Made by a program: the position numbers and the translations under genes. Shown piece after piece: positions 17,314 to 25,434 of a DNA stretch of 64,000 bases; positions within the stretch are counted from its first letter, which is position 1; the number at the start of each line of letters is the position of its first letter. The notes under the pieces were generated by a model. The model had not been told where the DNA came from. It did no database searches and saw only the letters and a program-made list of their open reading frames with translations. The stretch is from an uncultured Clostridia bacterium (lineage in GTDB: Bacteria > Bacillota > Clostridia > Christensenellales > Borkfalkiaceae). The stretch covers positions 1 through 64,000 of the forward strand of contig CANQHG010000001.1 of assembly GCA_947623655.1 (NCBI GenBank). The letters are read 5' to 3'.

Positions 17314-17838
17314 ATGCAGGTAAAAGGCGAAATCTCAGTCAACAAATTAATACTTCTTTTCGTCTTTGACAAGATGGAGAGTCCCCTCTCGGAGCGTACT
17401 CTTCTCGACATGTGCACGTCGTCAAACGATTGGCTCAACTATATGGATTGCATGGTTCTCCTCGAACGGCTTCTCTCCGACGGGTTTCTGTGCAAGATCC
17501 CCGGAGCGGACGAGCCCCTCTACATGATCACGCCCGACGGACGGGAAACGCTCGCCAATTTCTACATCAATATCCCGTGCAGTTCCCGCGAGGAGATCTC
17601 CAAATTTATAAAAAACAACAGCGCACGCTTCCGCACAAAACAGGATTGCCGCGCCGACTACTTTCAAAACAAAGACGGGACCTATACGGTTTTTTTGAAG
17701 ATCCTTGCCCCCATTCAACCCATGCTTGAGCTCAAATTCGTCGTGCCTGATAAAAAAACGGCGAATAATATCTATAAAAAATGGGAAGATAAGGCACAAG
17801 ATCTCTATACGGCCGTATACGAGACGCTCGTCGACTGA
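17314..17838 (+). CDS. DUF4364 family protein
   Basis: A 174-residue protein of a family widespread in Clostridia and of unknown function. The N-terminal half reads as a winged-helix module (NKLILLFVFDKMESPLSE, LLERLLSDGFL, YMITPDGRETL). The C-terminal half is a mixed alpha/beta domain. A DNA-binding regulator is a fair guess. GAGGAAG stands just before ATG 17314; a longer in-frame start overlaps the hairpin upstream. The TSCPD gene follows 30 bases later. Confidence 0.85.
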   Translation: MQVKGEISVNKLILLFVFDKMESPLSERTLLDMCTSSNDWLNYMDCMVLLERLLSDGFLCKIPGADEPLYMITPDGRETLANFYINIPCSSREEISKFIKNNSARFRTKQDCRADYFQNKDGTYTVFLKILAPIQPMLELKFVVPDKKTANNIYKKWEDKAQDLYTAVYETLVD

Positions 17839-17868
17839 CACTGACAAATACATCGACAGGAGGAAATC

Positions 17869-18120
17869 ATGATAACATATTCGACCAAAGGCACATGCTC
17901 CAAACAGATCATTTTCGATATCGACGCCGAGCACAAGATCCACAACGTGAAATTCATCGGCGGTTGCAGCGGAAATTTACAGGGAATCGCCCGCCTCGTA
18001 GAGGGAAAAACGCCCGATGAGGTCTGTCCCCTGCTCAAAGGGATCAAGTGCAGGCAGAATACCTCTTGCCCCGATCAGCTCGCCCTCGCGCTCGAGCCCT
18101 ATCTCTCCGAAAAAGGGTGA
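17869..18120 (+). CDS. TSCPD domain protein (TIGR03905 type)
   Basis: An 83-residue protein made of one TSCPD domain, with GGCSGNLQGI and the signature TSCPDQLALAL. Four cysteines (about residues 9, 33, 54, 62) could bind metal. The domain is also found at the end of some vitamin B12-dependent ribonucleotide reductases; the stand-alone protein has no settled function. SD AGGAGG precedes the ATG. It is probably co-transcribed with the DUF4364 gene and is followed by a terminator. Confidence 0.9.
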   Translation: MITYSTKGTCSKQIIFDIDAEHKIHNVKFIGGCSGNLQGIARLVEGKTPDEVCPLLKGIKCRQNTSCPDQLALALEPYLSEKG

Positions 18121-18150
18121 AGATGCTACAGCAGTTATATGAATGCAAAA

Positions 18151-18178
18151 GGCCCGCAACAACGCGGGTCTTTATCTT
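18151..18178 (+). terminator. Terminator behind TSCPD gene
   Basis: Stem GGCCCGC / GCGGGTC around AACAAC followed by TTTATCTTTT. Confidence 0.75.
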
Positions 18179-18191
18179 TTACCTTATAAAC

Positions 18192-18758
18192 TCAGAAAGG
18201 CAGGAAAGGTGCGCAGGCGTGCACGATCGCCAGAATGATGGCGAGAAGAATAAACGCGCCGCCGATGATAAGTCCGCTCATGTAATACACCTTGCCGCCC
18301 TCGTGCGTCTTTTCCATGCGCTTGCCCACCACGGACAAGATAATGCCCGCAAGCGGCATGAAGAGCGACCAGATAAAGCCGAGAAGCGCGATCTTGTTGA
18401 ACGGCTTCCCGTCGTCTTTCCCGAGAAACAGATTGGAGAAAACGACCATGAGAATGCTTGCCGTAAGCGCCATGATCCAATAGATGAGCGTGAGCCAGAG
18501 CGCCAGCTCCCAACCCTCGCGTTCGGCGACGCCGACGAGAGAAACCGCAGTCACGCCGTCGGCAACATAGTAAAATACGCTGTAGCCCCCGTTCTCTTCA
18601 CCGCTCTCCTGCGAAAGTTCGGCCGATGTTTCTGCGGCGGCGGGCGCCTCTTCAAGCGCGCTCGCCTGTTGCGTTCTGCCCGCAACAACAGTTTCGAGCA
18701 CAAAAGCAAGCGTAAAGAGCAAAACAAAAAGGCCCAATGTCTTTGTTATCTTTCGCAT
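18192..18758 (-). CDS. Membrane protein, unknown function
   Basis: A 188-residue protein. A hydrophobic N-terminal segment (about 8-26) may be a signal or anchor. An Ala/Glu-rich external stretch (35-55) follows, then three more membrane segments, the last at the C-terminus. The last two segments and the spacing between them recall small DUF4190-like modules, but this is weak. GGAGGG before ATG 18758 decides against a longer in-frame start. It has its own promoter and converges with the TSCPD gene. Confidence 0.75.
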   Translation of the reverse strand: MRKITKTLGLFVLLFTLAFVLETVVAGRTQQASALEEAPAAAETSAELSQESGEENGGYSVFYYVADGVTAVSLVGVAEREGWELALWLTLIYWIMALTASILMVVFSNLFLGKDDGKPFNKIALLGFIWSLFMPLAGIILSVVGKRMEKTHEGGKVYYMSGLIIGGAFILLAIILAIVHACAPFLPF

Positions 18759-18793
18759 AAGTCCCTCCGAGAACAAACCTTGATTCGTGAAGT

Positions 18794-18822
18794 ATTTTAT
18801 CATATCCGTAAAGCAAAGTCAA
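18794..18822 (-). promoter_or_regulatory. Promoter of the 18192 membrane protein gene
   Basis: Minus strand TTGACT (18817-18822), 17-base spacer, TAAAAT (18794-18799). Confidence 0.65.
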
Positions 18823-18856
18823 TATGCAAACGCTTTCTTTTTTCATACTTTTGGAG

Positions 18857-18877
18857 AAAAAACCGCCCTGTGGGCGG
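18857..18877 (-). terminator. Terminator of the V-ATPase operon
   Basis: CCGCCC-ACA-GGGCGG followed on the minus strand by TTTTTTC, a few bases behind the subunit D stop. Confidence 0.85.
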
Positions 18878-18882
18878 AATTT

Positions 18883-19506
18883 TTACATTTTCACAGATTT
18901 TACTTTCATGAGCCTGACAATGGAAGCGCGTTCGTTTTCGTCAAGCTTGTCGCGGATATATTTGATCGTTTCCTCGAGCTGAGGGATCATGACGTATTCG
19001 AGCGCATTCACGCGGCGCTTGTTGCGTTCGATCTCATCGGCAAGAAGACGGACGGCTTTCTCCACTTCCGCAAGCCGAATGAGCTTGGGAAGGAGAAGAG
19101 AGACCATCTTCACCGAACCATCCGCTTCGCTCGTGATCTCGGAAAAAGCATAGGGCAAATCAGGCGCGGCCTCCGTCTCGGATAAACGGATGCGGGGCAC
19201 GTCCACGCCCATGACGCTCTCCGTATCGCACGCGGCGTTCAGAGCAACTGTCGGCATGGAAAACGCCGTTTCCTGCACATAGGACGGAGTGAGCGAACCC
19301 GCTAAGGCAAACTGTTTCAAGGCGCCGGAGAGCCCCTCTTCCACTTCTTCACGCAGACGTTTGTCCTCTTTCAAGAGCACGGTAAAGCGGCGCACCATCT
19401 CGTCCGACTTATCCTTAAGCAACTTGTGCCCGCGGGTCGCCGTAGAAAGACGCGCTTTGAGCTTCTTGAGCTCCATTCTTGTGGGATTTACATTGAGTCT
19501 TGCCAT
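18883..19506 (-). CDS. atpD: V-type ATPase subunit D
   Basis: A 207-residue central-stalk subunit, full length, with the typical start ARLNVNPTRMELKKLKARLSTATRGHKLLKDK and two long coiled-coil helices at either end. It turns inside the A3B3 ring and passes rotation to the membrane rotor. It is the last gene of the operon, separated from subunit B by a 165-base gap filled with a repeat. Confidence 0.95.
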   Translation of the reverse strand: MARLNVNPTRMELKKLKARLSTATRGHKLLKDKSDEMVRRFTVLLKEDKRLREEVEEGLSGALKQFALAGSLTPSYVQETAFSMPTVALNAACDTESVMGVDVPRIRLSETEAAPDLPYAFSEITSEADGSVKMVSLLLPKLIRLAEVEKAVRLLADEIERNKRRVNALEYVMIPQLEETIKYIRDKLDENERASIVRLMKVKSVKM

Positions 19507-19533
19507 GATCGTTGTTTGACTTTGTTTGAGGAA

Positions 19534-19660
19534 ATTCTTCGCTACGTTCAGAATGAGCGGGTTATCTCGGCTCCCCTCTTAGAGGATCTGTCACGCAGTG
19601 ACTGAGGGGTTCCAAAGCCCTATCCCCCGCTATGCGGATACTTCCCCTAAGAGGGGAAGC
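19534..19660. repeat. Composite intergenic repeat, copy A
   Basis: It starts ATTCTTCGCTACGTTCAGAA and contains GTCACGCAGTGAC. It ends in a hairpin around CCCCTAAGAGGGG. The opening block recurs at 40154 and, with changes, at 41743. It lies inside the V-ATPase operon between subunits B and D and has no coding sense. Confidence 0.65.
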
Positions 19661-19670
19661 AAGGTACCCC

Positions 19671-21041
19671 CTACTCTTTCATATATTTATCGATATATTC
19701 CTGGCGAATGCGCTTGAGTTCGGATTTCGGCAAAATCTTAAGGAGTTTCCAACCGAGATCGAGCGTCTCTTCTATCGTCCTGTCCGTTTCGAAGCCTTGG
19801 TTGACGTATTCCCTTTCAAACGCTTCGGCAAACTTTGCATAGAGTTTATCGACGTCCGAAAGAGCCGCTTCGCCCAAAATCGCCGAGAGCTCCTTGCTCT
19901 CCTTGCCTCTGGCATACGCCGCAAAGAGCTGGTTCATCGTATCAGCGTGATCCTCGCGCGTTTTTTCTTTACCGATGCCCTTGTCTTTAAGACGAGAAAG
20001 AGACGGCAAAACGTCGATGGGGGGATTGAGCCCTTTCTTATAGAGGTCGCGGGAAAGAATGATCTGCCCCTCGGTGATATAACCCGTGAGGTCGGGGATG
20101 GGATGCGTTTTATCGTCCTCGGGCATGGTGAGAATGGGAATCTGTGTGATGGAACCCTTTGAGCCGCGTATCCTCCCCGCCCTCTCATAGAGCGTGGCGA
20201 GGTCGGTGTAGAGATACCCAGGATAGCCGCGGCGGCCGGGGATCTCACGGCGTGCGGCGGAAACTTCGCGCAACGCTTCCGCATAGTTGGTAATGTCCGT
20301 CATAATGACGAGAACGTGCATGTCGCAAGTGAATGCGAGATACTCCGCGCATGTAAGAGCGATACGCGGCGTTGCGATACGCTCGACGGCGGGATCGTTC
20401 GCAAGGTTGGTGAAAAGCACCGTTCTCTCGATCGCGCCCGTGCGCTTGAAATCTTCCACGAAGTATTGCGCCTCTTCAAAGGTAATGCCGATGGCGGCAA
20501 ACACGACGGCGAATTTGCTATCCGACCCTCTCACCTTAGCCTGCCTTGCAATCTGGGCGGCAAGTTCGGCGTGCGGAAGACCGCTCATGGAGAAAACGGG
20601 CAACTTTTGACCCCTTACAAGGGTATTGAGGCCGTCGATCGCCGAGACGCCCGTCTGAATAAACTCGTTGGGATAGTCACGGGCGGCGGGGTTGATGGGT
20701 TCGCCGTTGATGTCGAGCATCATCTCGGGAATGACAGGTGCGCCGCCGTCACGGGGGTTCCCCATGCCGTCAAACACGCGCCCGAGCATATCTTTTGATA
20801 CGGCAAGCTGTTGTGCGTGCCCCAAAAAACGTGCCTTTGCCGTGGCGATCTGAAGCCCTTGCGAATTTTCGAAGAGCTGAACGACCGCTTTGTCGCGGTT
20901 GACCTCGAGGACTTTGCCTCTTCTCGTCTCGCCGTTGGCACAGAGAATGTCGACAAGTTCGTTGTATTTGACCCCCTCAACGCCCTCAACGAGCATCAGC
21001 GGGCCGACGACTTCCTTGATCGTCTTATATTCTTTATACAT
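19671..21041 (-). CDS. atpB: V-type ATPase subunit B
   Basis: A 456-residue non-catalytic subunit of the A3B3 head. It has the family's [23 protein letters not shown] and lacks a proper Walker A loop, as expected. [20 protein letters not shown] is a typical N-terminal beta-barrel. It overlaps the end of subunit A by eight bases, so translation is coupled. Confidence 0.96.
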   Translation of the reverse strand: MYKEYKTIKEVVGPLMLVEGVEGVKYNELVDILCANGETRRGKVLEVNRDKAVVQLFENSQGLQIATAKARFLGHAQQLAVSKDMLGRVFDGMGNPRDGGAPVIPEMMLDINGEPINPAARDYPNEFIQTGVSAIDGLNTLVRGQKLPVFSMSGLPHAELAAQIARQAKVRGSDSKFAVVFAAIGITFEEAQYFVEDFKRTGAIERTVLFTNLANDPAVERIATPRIALTCAEYLAFTCDMHVLVIMTDITNYAEALREVSAARREIPGRRGYPGYLYTDLATLYERAGRIRGSKGSITQIPILTMPEDDKTHPIPDLTGYITEGQIILSRDLYKKGLNPPIDVLPSLSRLKDKGIGKEKTREDHADTMNQLFAAYARGKESKELSAILGEAALSDVDKLYAKFAEAFEREYVNQGFETDRTIEETLDLGWKLLKILPKSELKRIRQEYIDKYMKE

Positions 21042-22800
21042 CTTGCTCCCCTCCCTGTTGAAGCGCCTTGATCCGTGCGCTCATCTCTCCGATGATTGCG
21101 TCGAACGCTTCGAGATCGTCTTCGGCGATATATTTGGCACGGCCGATCTTTTCGACAAAGGGCTGACGCAGGATATCGTCGAGCGAAACATAATTTTTGA
21201 TCGCCTCCTCGGAGAGCGTATAAAATTCATAGATGAGGAGAAGCATCAGAAGCTGTTTGTGCAGCGAAGTGAACGTATCCACCTCGTGGAAAGCGTTTTG
21301 ATGCAGATAGTCTTCGCGGATCATCTTCGCCGTCTCCATGACGAGACGGTCGCGCGAGGAGAGCGCGTCGACGCCGACGAGACGAACGATCTCGTCGAGC
21401 GCGGCCTCTTCCTGCAACGTTGTCATGACAAACTGCCTGTATTTCAAAAAGCCCTTGCCGACCTTTTCGTCGTACCACGCTTTCATCTTATCGGCATACA
21501 GAGAATAACTGATGAGCCAATCGATGGCGGGGAAATGACGCTTGTAGGCAAGAGAGGCGGAAAGGCCCCAGAACACTTTGACGATGCGAAGCGTTGCCTG
21601 CGACACGGGCTCGGACAGATCTCCCCCGGGGGGCGAGACGGCGCCGATCGCCGTAACGGAACCCACGCGTTCCCCATTCCCGAGCAATTTTACGATGCCG
21701 GCCCGTTCGTAGAATTCGGCAAGACGGCTCGCAAGATAGGCGGGATAGCCCTCGTCGCCCGGCATTTCCTCGAGACGCCCGCTCATTTCGCGGAGAGCTT
21801 CCGCCCAACGGGACGTGGAGTCGGCCATAATGGCGACGTTGTAACCCATGTCGCGGAAATATTCCGCGATCGTGATCCCCGTATAGATAGAAGCCTCACG
21901 GGCCGCAACGGGCATATCCGAAGTATTTGCGATGAGCACCGTGCGCTTCATCAAGGGTTCCCCCGTCTTGGGGTCTTTGAGGGCGGGAAATTCGTTGAGA
22001 ACATCCGTCATCTCGTTGCCGCGTTCGCCGCAACCGATGTAGACGATGATGTCGGCGTCCGCCCACTTTGCGAGCTGATGCTGGACGACCGTTTTACCGC
22101 TTCCGAAAGGACCGGGAACCGCCGCAACGCCACCGCGGGCGATGGGAAAGAGCGTATCAATGACCCTCTGCCCTGTGACCATGGGCTGCTCGGGCGAGAG
22201 TTTTTCCCTGTACGGTCTGCCCTTTCGCACGGGCCACTTTTGCAGCATGCACACGGGGACAATGCCGTTTCCTGTCTTGATGCGGGCGATGGTCTCTTCA
22301 ATGGTGAATTCCCCCTCGAAGATCTCTGCCACAGTGCCCTTGACCCCGTGCGGGACAAGAATGCGATGTTCGACGATCTCAGTTTCCTGCACAACGCCGA
22401 GGATATCGCCTGTTTCCACGCTGTCGCCCGCTTTGACTTTGGGCGTGAAATACCACTTTTTCTCTCTGTCGAGCTTGTCGACGGAGACGCCGCGGGAAAT
22501 ACGTTTTCCGTATTTGAAATAGAGACTTGTCAACGGACGCTGGATCCCGTCGAAAATGCCCGTGATGAGACCGGGAGCGAGCTCTGCGGAGAGCGGTTCC
22601 CCCGTCGAAACAACGTCTTCACCGGGACCGAGCCCTGACGTCTCCTCATAGACCTGTATGGAGGCCTTGTCACCCCTTAACTCTATGATCTCGCCGATAA
22701 GTTTTAAATCGGAGACCTGCACGACGTCATACATCTTGCAATCCGCCATGTTTTCCGCAACGATCAACGGCCCCGATACTTTTACTGTTTTCCCTGCCAT
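21034..22800 (-). CDS. atpA: V-type ATPase catalytic subunit A
   Basis: A 588-residue catalytic subunit that hydrolyses (or makes) ATP. It has Walker [10 protein letters not shown], the non-homologous region typical of A/V-type A subunits, and [21 protein letters not shown] before ATG 22800 fixes the start; a longer in-frame start overlapping subunit F is rejected. Confidence 0.97.
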   Translation of the reverse strand: MAGKTVKVSGPLIVAENMADCKMYDVVQVSDLKLIGEIIELRGDKASIQVYEETSGLGPGEDVVSTGEPLSAELAPGLITGIFDGIQRPLTSLYFKYGKRISRGVSVDKLDREKKWYFTPKVKAGDSVETGDILGVVQETEIVEHRILVPHGVKGTVAEIFEGEFTIEETIARIKTGNGIVPVCMLQKWPVRKGRPYREKLSPEQPMVTGQRVIDTLFPIARGGVAAVPGPFGSGKTVVQHQLAKWADADIIVYIGCGERGNEMTDVLNEFPALKDPKTGEPLMKRTVLIANTSDMPVAAREASIYTGITIAEYFRDMGYNVAIMADSTSRWAEALREMSGRLEEMPGDEGYPAYLASRLAEFYERAGIVKLLGNGERVGSVTAIGAVSPPGGDLSEPVSQATLRIVKVFWGLSASLAYKRHFPAIDWLISYSLYADKMKAWYDEKVGKGFLKYRQFVMTTLQEEAALDEIVRLVGVDALSSRDRLVMETAKMIREDYLHQNAFHEVDTFTSLHKQLLMLLLIYEFYTLSEEAIKNYVSLDDILRQPFVEKIGRAKYIAEDDLEAFDAIIGEMSARIKALQQGGEQDV

Positions 22801-22835
22801 ATTGCCTCCGCTATACGCCCGAAACGGGCTTGCGC

Positions 22836-23153
22836 TCAATCGTTAAATAAAATGTCGACGCCCAAGGCGCGTTCCATGGCGCTCTTCAAAAACGCTTTGC
22901 CGTAACCTGTATCCTTTCCCGAGGGAATGGGCAAGACGACGGGATAAGCTTCTTCGTCGAAGCGCTTTAAAAAATCTTTTAAAAGAAGCGCGTAGTCTTC
23001 CGTAAGAAAGATGACTGCATAGTCGCGCGCGACTTTTCTCAATGTCTCTCTTGCATTCTTTTCATCGGTGACGGGAAAAGCGTCCACCCCGGCTGCCTTG
23101 AATACCGTGATCGTTTCCGCGCCTCCGACGATCGCCATTTTTCCCTGCATCAT
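22836..23153 (-). CDS. atpF: V-type ATPase subunit F
   Basis: A 105-residue central-stalk subunit with the Rossmann-like start [18 protein letters not shown]. It binds subunit D and couples head to rotor. The ATG at 23153 overlaps the stop of subunit C by four bases (ATGA). Two further in-frame ATGs follow within six codons, so the exact start may be at MAIVGG. Confidence 0.92.
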   Translation of the reverse strand: MMQGKMAIVGGAETITVFKAAGVDAFPVTDEKNARETLRKVARDYAVIFLTEDYALLLKDFLKRFDEEAYPVVLPIPSGKDTGYGKAFLKSAMERALGVDILFND

Positions 23154-24052
23154 TCCACCCCGACGAGTCTTTTTCCGATTTCCCGTGCGTCTACTCCCGC
23201 CCGCAGACAGACAAGCACCGTGCGCACGTTTGCGATCTCCGCCCTGCGGCGGAATACATAATACAGGAAAGGTTCCTTTCCCTGCAAATTGTATTTTTTG
23301 TCGAAGAAATACTTCGCTTCAAACGTCCCTTTCATGCGTTCCGCCGCTGTGAAAGGATCCCCTTTCTCGCGCGCCGCGAGACATTCCCGATAGAATGCCG
23401 CATAAGGCGTTTTATCGAGCGCATGTTCCCTTGTTACGGCGTCTTCCGCAAAGAGCAGAGAAAGTTCTTTTTTCCCGAGTTTGCCGCCCCGAAGAAAGAG
23501 GCGCTCGGCCTGTTGCGCATCTGCGGCGCGGAACGCCGTGAGAATATTCGTCATGTCCGCCCGCATTGCAAGAAATTTTTTGAGCACGGGACGCAGACGG
23601 CAAACCTTGAAAAGATAGGAAAACATCGCCCCGTCGTATGCCGCGCCGATCTCCGCGCCCGTCGCCTCCTCAGCAATCTCGGGCACGGGCAAAACACCCT
23701 TTTGAAGTTCTCCGACCGTATAGAGACCTTCGGGAGCAAGCATATTTTCCGCCGAAACGCCAAGTCTCTTTGCCTTTTCGAGCGCTTTCAGGTTATGAAA
23801 GTCGCGCGGGGCAAGGAAAAAAGCCTTGTCCGCCTCGCTCGGCGCGTACGTGAGGATAAAATCGTCGAGCACACGCTCTTCATGCGAACAGACCGCATCG
23901 GGCTCGCTTTCCCCGCCGCCGAAGCCGCTCTCCGACAGGGCGCGTAAAACTTCCCCCGTTTCCATTTCCGGGAAACGCAGGAGTTTTTCGCCCAGGAGCT
24001 GCTTCTCTTTAACGGCTATGACGCCGTTTGTAAAGGTCGTGTCGAGTGTCAT
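23150..24052 (-). CDS. atpC: V-type ATPase subunit C
   Basis: A 300-residue AC39/subunit d-like protein that connects the stalk to the membrane ring. It is helical, with the family-like segments FLAPRDFHNLKALEKAKRLG and PYAAFYRECLAAREKGDPFT. Sequence conservation in this subunit is low, so its place between E and F is the strongest support. Confidence 0.9.
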   Translation of the reverse strand: MTLDTTFTNGVIAVKEKQLLGEKLLRFPEMETGEVLRALSESGFGGGESEPDAVCSHEERVLDDFILTYAPSEADKAFFLAPRDFHNLKALEKAKRLGVSAENMLAPEGLYTVGELQKGVLPVPEIAEEATGAEIGAAYDGAMFSYLFKVCRLRPVLKKFLAMRADMTNILTAFRAADAQQAERLFLRGGKLGKKELSLLFAEDAVTREHALDKTPYAAFYRECLAAREKGDPFTAAERMKGTFEAKYFFDKKYNLQGKEPFLYYVFRRRAEIANVRTVLVCLRAGVDAREIGKRLVGVE

Positions 24053-24061
24053 TTTGATAGT

Positions 24062-24637
24062 TTATACGTTGCCGAACACTGCGCGAGCGATCTCTGCCTG
24101 ATGTTCCTCTCTGTCGGCCGAAAGGATCGCTCCGTATGTCAGATCTTTGTCCGAATACTTTCCGCGCAGGATAAAACCGCCCGAGAGCTTCGGCCTTTCC
24201 TCGCTCACGGTGAGCTGCCTCTCCCGCACCACGGGAAGAGCCGCTACGTTGTCCGCATACGCGAAATTTTCCGAAAAGACGATCTCGTCGCCTTTCTCCG
24301 AATTGTCTTTGAGTAGTTTTTCGGCCAAAAGAACGGCCTCGTGCTTTTCAAGACAACAGAGCGTTACGAGCGCACGGAAATAGATACCGTCGACAACGCG
24401 CCTCTTCTCCGAAAGGATCACCTTTCGGCTGTCGAGACGGGCAGTCGCGGCCTTGCCGTCCGTAATGAGTTTGGCGCGGGCGTTTGCCTCTTTCTCCGCT
24501 TCGGCGATCTCCGCATTCGCGGTCTCTTCGGCAGTACGGACGATCGACTCCGCCCGTTCCTTTGCCGCCTTTACGATCCCCTCGGCTTCCGCTTGCGCGT
24601 CGGAGAGAATCCGCGCGACGATCTCTTCGCGTCCCAT
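24062..24637 (-). CDS. atpE: V-type ATPase subunit E
   Basis: A 191-residue peripheral-stalk subunit. The first 80 residues form an Ala/Glu/Lys-rich coiled coil (REEIVARILSDAQAEAEGIV...) and the rest a small alpha/beta head. It pairs with the H/G-type subunit at 27387. The ATG at 24637 lies two bases behind the subunit K stop; a TTG two codons earlier would overlap that stop and is an alternative. Confidence 0.9.
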   Translation of the reverse strand: MGREEIVARILSDAQAEAEGIVKAAKERAESIVRTAEETANAEIAEAEKEANARAKLITDGKAATARLDSRKVILSEKRRVVDGIYFRALVTLCCLEKHEAVLLAEKLLKDNSEKGDEIVFSENFAYADNVAALPVVRERQLTVSEERPKLSGGFILRGKYSDKDLTYGAILSADREEHQAEIARAVFGNV

Positions 24638-24639
24638 AA

Positions 24640-25206
24640 TCAAAGAAGCCCTGCGATGGCCGCGGCAGCAGGCGTTGCGGGTTCCGTCACGATGGGGAAA
24701 TAGTTGAGCGGAGGAACTGCGTTGACGAGAATGATGGAGATAAGAAGACCCAAAATTGCGTAGAATTCGATCATTGCGGGGTAGAGAATGAGCTTACCGC
24801 CGAGGGACTCCTGCTTGCCGACCGCATAGATGCAGTTGACAGCGGAACGGCCTTGGAAATAACCCGTAATAAGGCCTGAAACCGTCATGGGAAGGACGGC
24901 GCCGAAGATAGCCCAACCCTCTGCCGTCATACCGCCCGCACCGGCGACCGCAGCGTCTGCGGCAAGTACTTCCTGAATGCTGCCGAGCTGGTTCGACGCG
25001 ATCAGCGCAACGATGAAGCCGTAGATGCCCTGCGTCGCGGGGAGAAGGACGAGAACCATCACTTTGCCGAAAAGCTTGGGGTTCTCGGAGAGAACGCCCG
25101 CGGCAGCCGTGCCCGTCTTGTAAAGACCGATCGCCGAACCCACGCCGCAGAGCAGCACGCAGAGCGCGATCCCGACCATTGCAATGACGTAACCTGTTGT
25201 AAACAT
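24640..25206 (-). CDS. atpK: V-type ATPase rotor subunit K (proteolipid)
   Basis: A 188-residue duplicated proteolipid with four membrane helices (two hairpins). Only the second hairpin carries the ion-binding carboxylate (Glu147 in YPAMIEFYAILGLL); the first has PATQGIYGF instead. Thr58, Gln59, Gln118 and Glu147 match in kind and order the sodium ligands known in Enterococcus hirae NtpK (T64, Q65, Q110, E139), which suggests Na+ transport. GGAGG is not clear before the ATG, but AGGTCAC lies close. Confidence 0.95.
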   Translation of the reverse strand: MFTTGYVIAMVGIALCVLLCGVGSAIGLYKTGTAAAGVLSENPKLFGKVMVLVLLPATQGIYGFIVALIASNQLGSIQEVLAADAAVAGAGGMTAEGWAIFGAVLPMTVSGLITGYFQGRSAVNCIYAVGKQESLGGKLILYPAMIEFYAILGLLISIILVNAVPPLNYFPIVTEPATPAAAAIAGLL

Positions 25207-25276
25207 ATGTGACCTCCGAATAAAATTCGTTTTTTTAAGTTTTTAGATGTTGAAAGCCCCTTAAAAGCGTGATGCG

Positions 25277-25418
25277 GCGTCATGCCGAGAACGGGGAAAA
25301 TCACGCAGCTGCAAAGGCTGTACCGAAGCATCCCGCCGCACGCTTTACGGTCGCCCCGCGAGATTTTTCGGATTAAATGTTTCGGACTTCGTTCTTTCTT
25401 GTGTTCTCGGAATGACGC
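25277..25418 (+). repeat. ~140-bp inverted-repeat element, copy 1
   Basis: It starts GCGTCATGCCGAGAAC and ends GTTCTCGGAATGACGC, so its ends are inverted repeats. The inside is partly self-complementary and not coding. Copies are at 36308-36447 (same orientation) and 43497-43638 (opposite). This one lies between subunits I and K of the V-ATPase operon. Confidence 0.8.
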
Positions 25419-25434
25419 GGGGGATGAGCGCCGC

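Noticed and set aside
20890..22638. 582-codon frame antisense to V-ATPase A and B
   Set aside because: It crosses two real genes antisense and has no domain or start signal.
25277..25434. Possible small RNA gene between V-ATPase I and K
   Set aside because: The sequence is one of three copies of a mobile-like repeat rather than a unique structured RNA.
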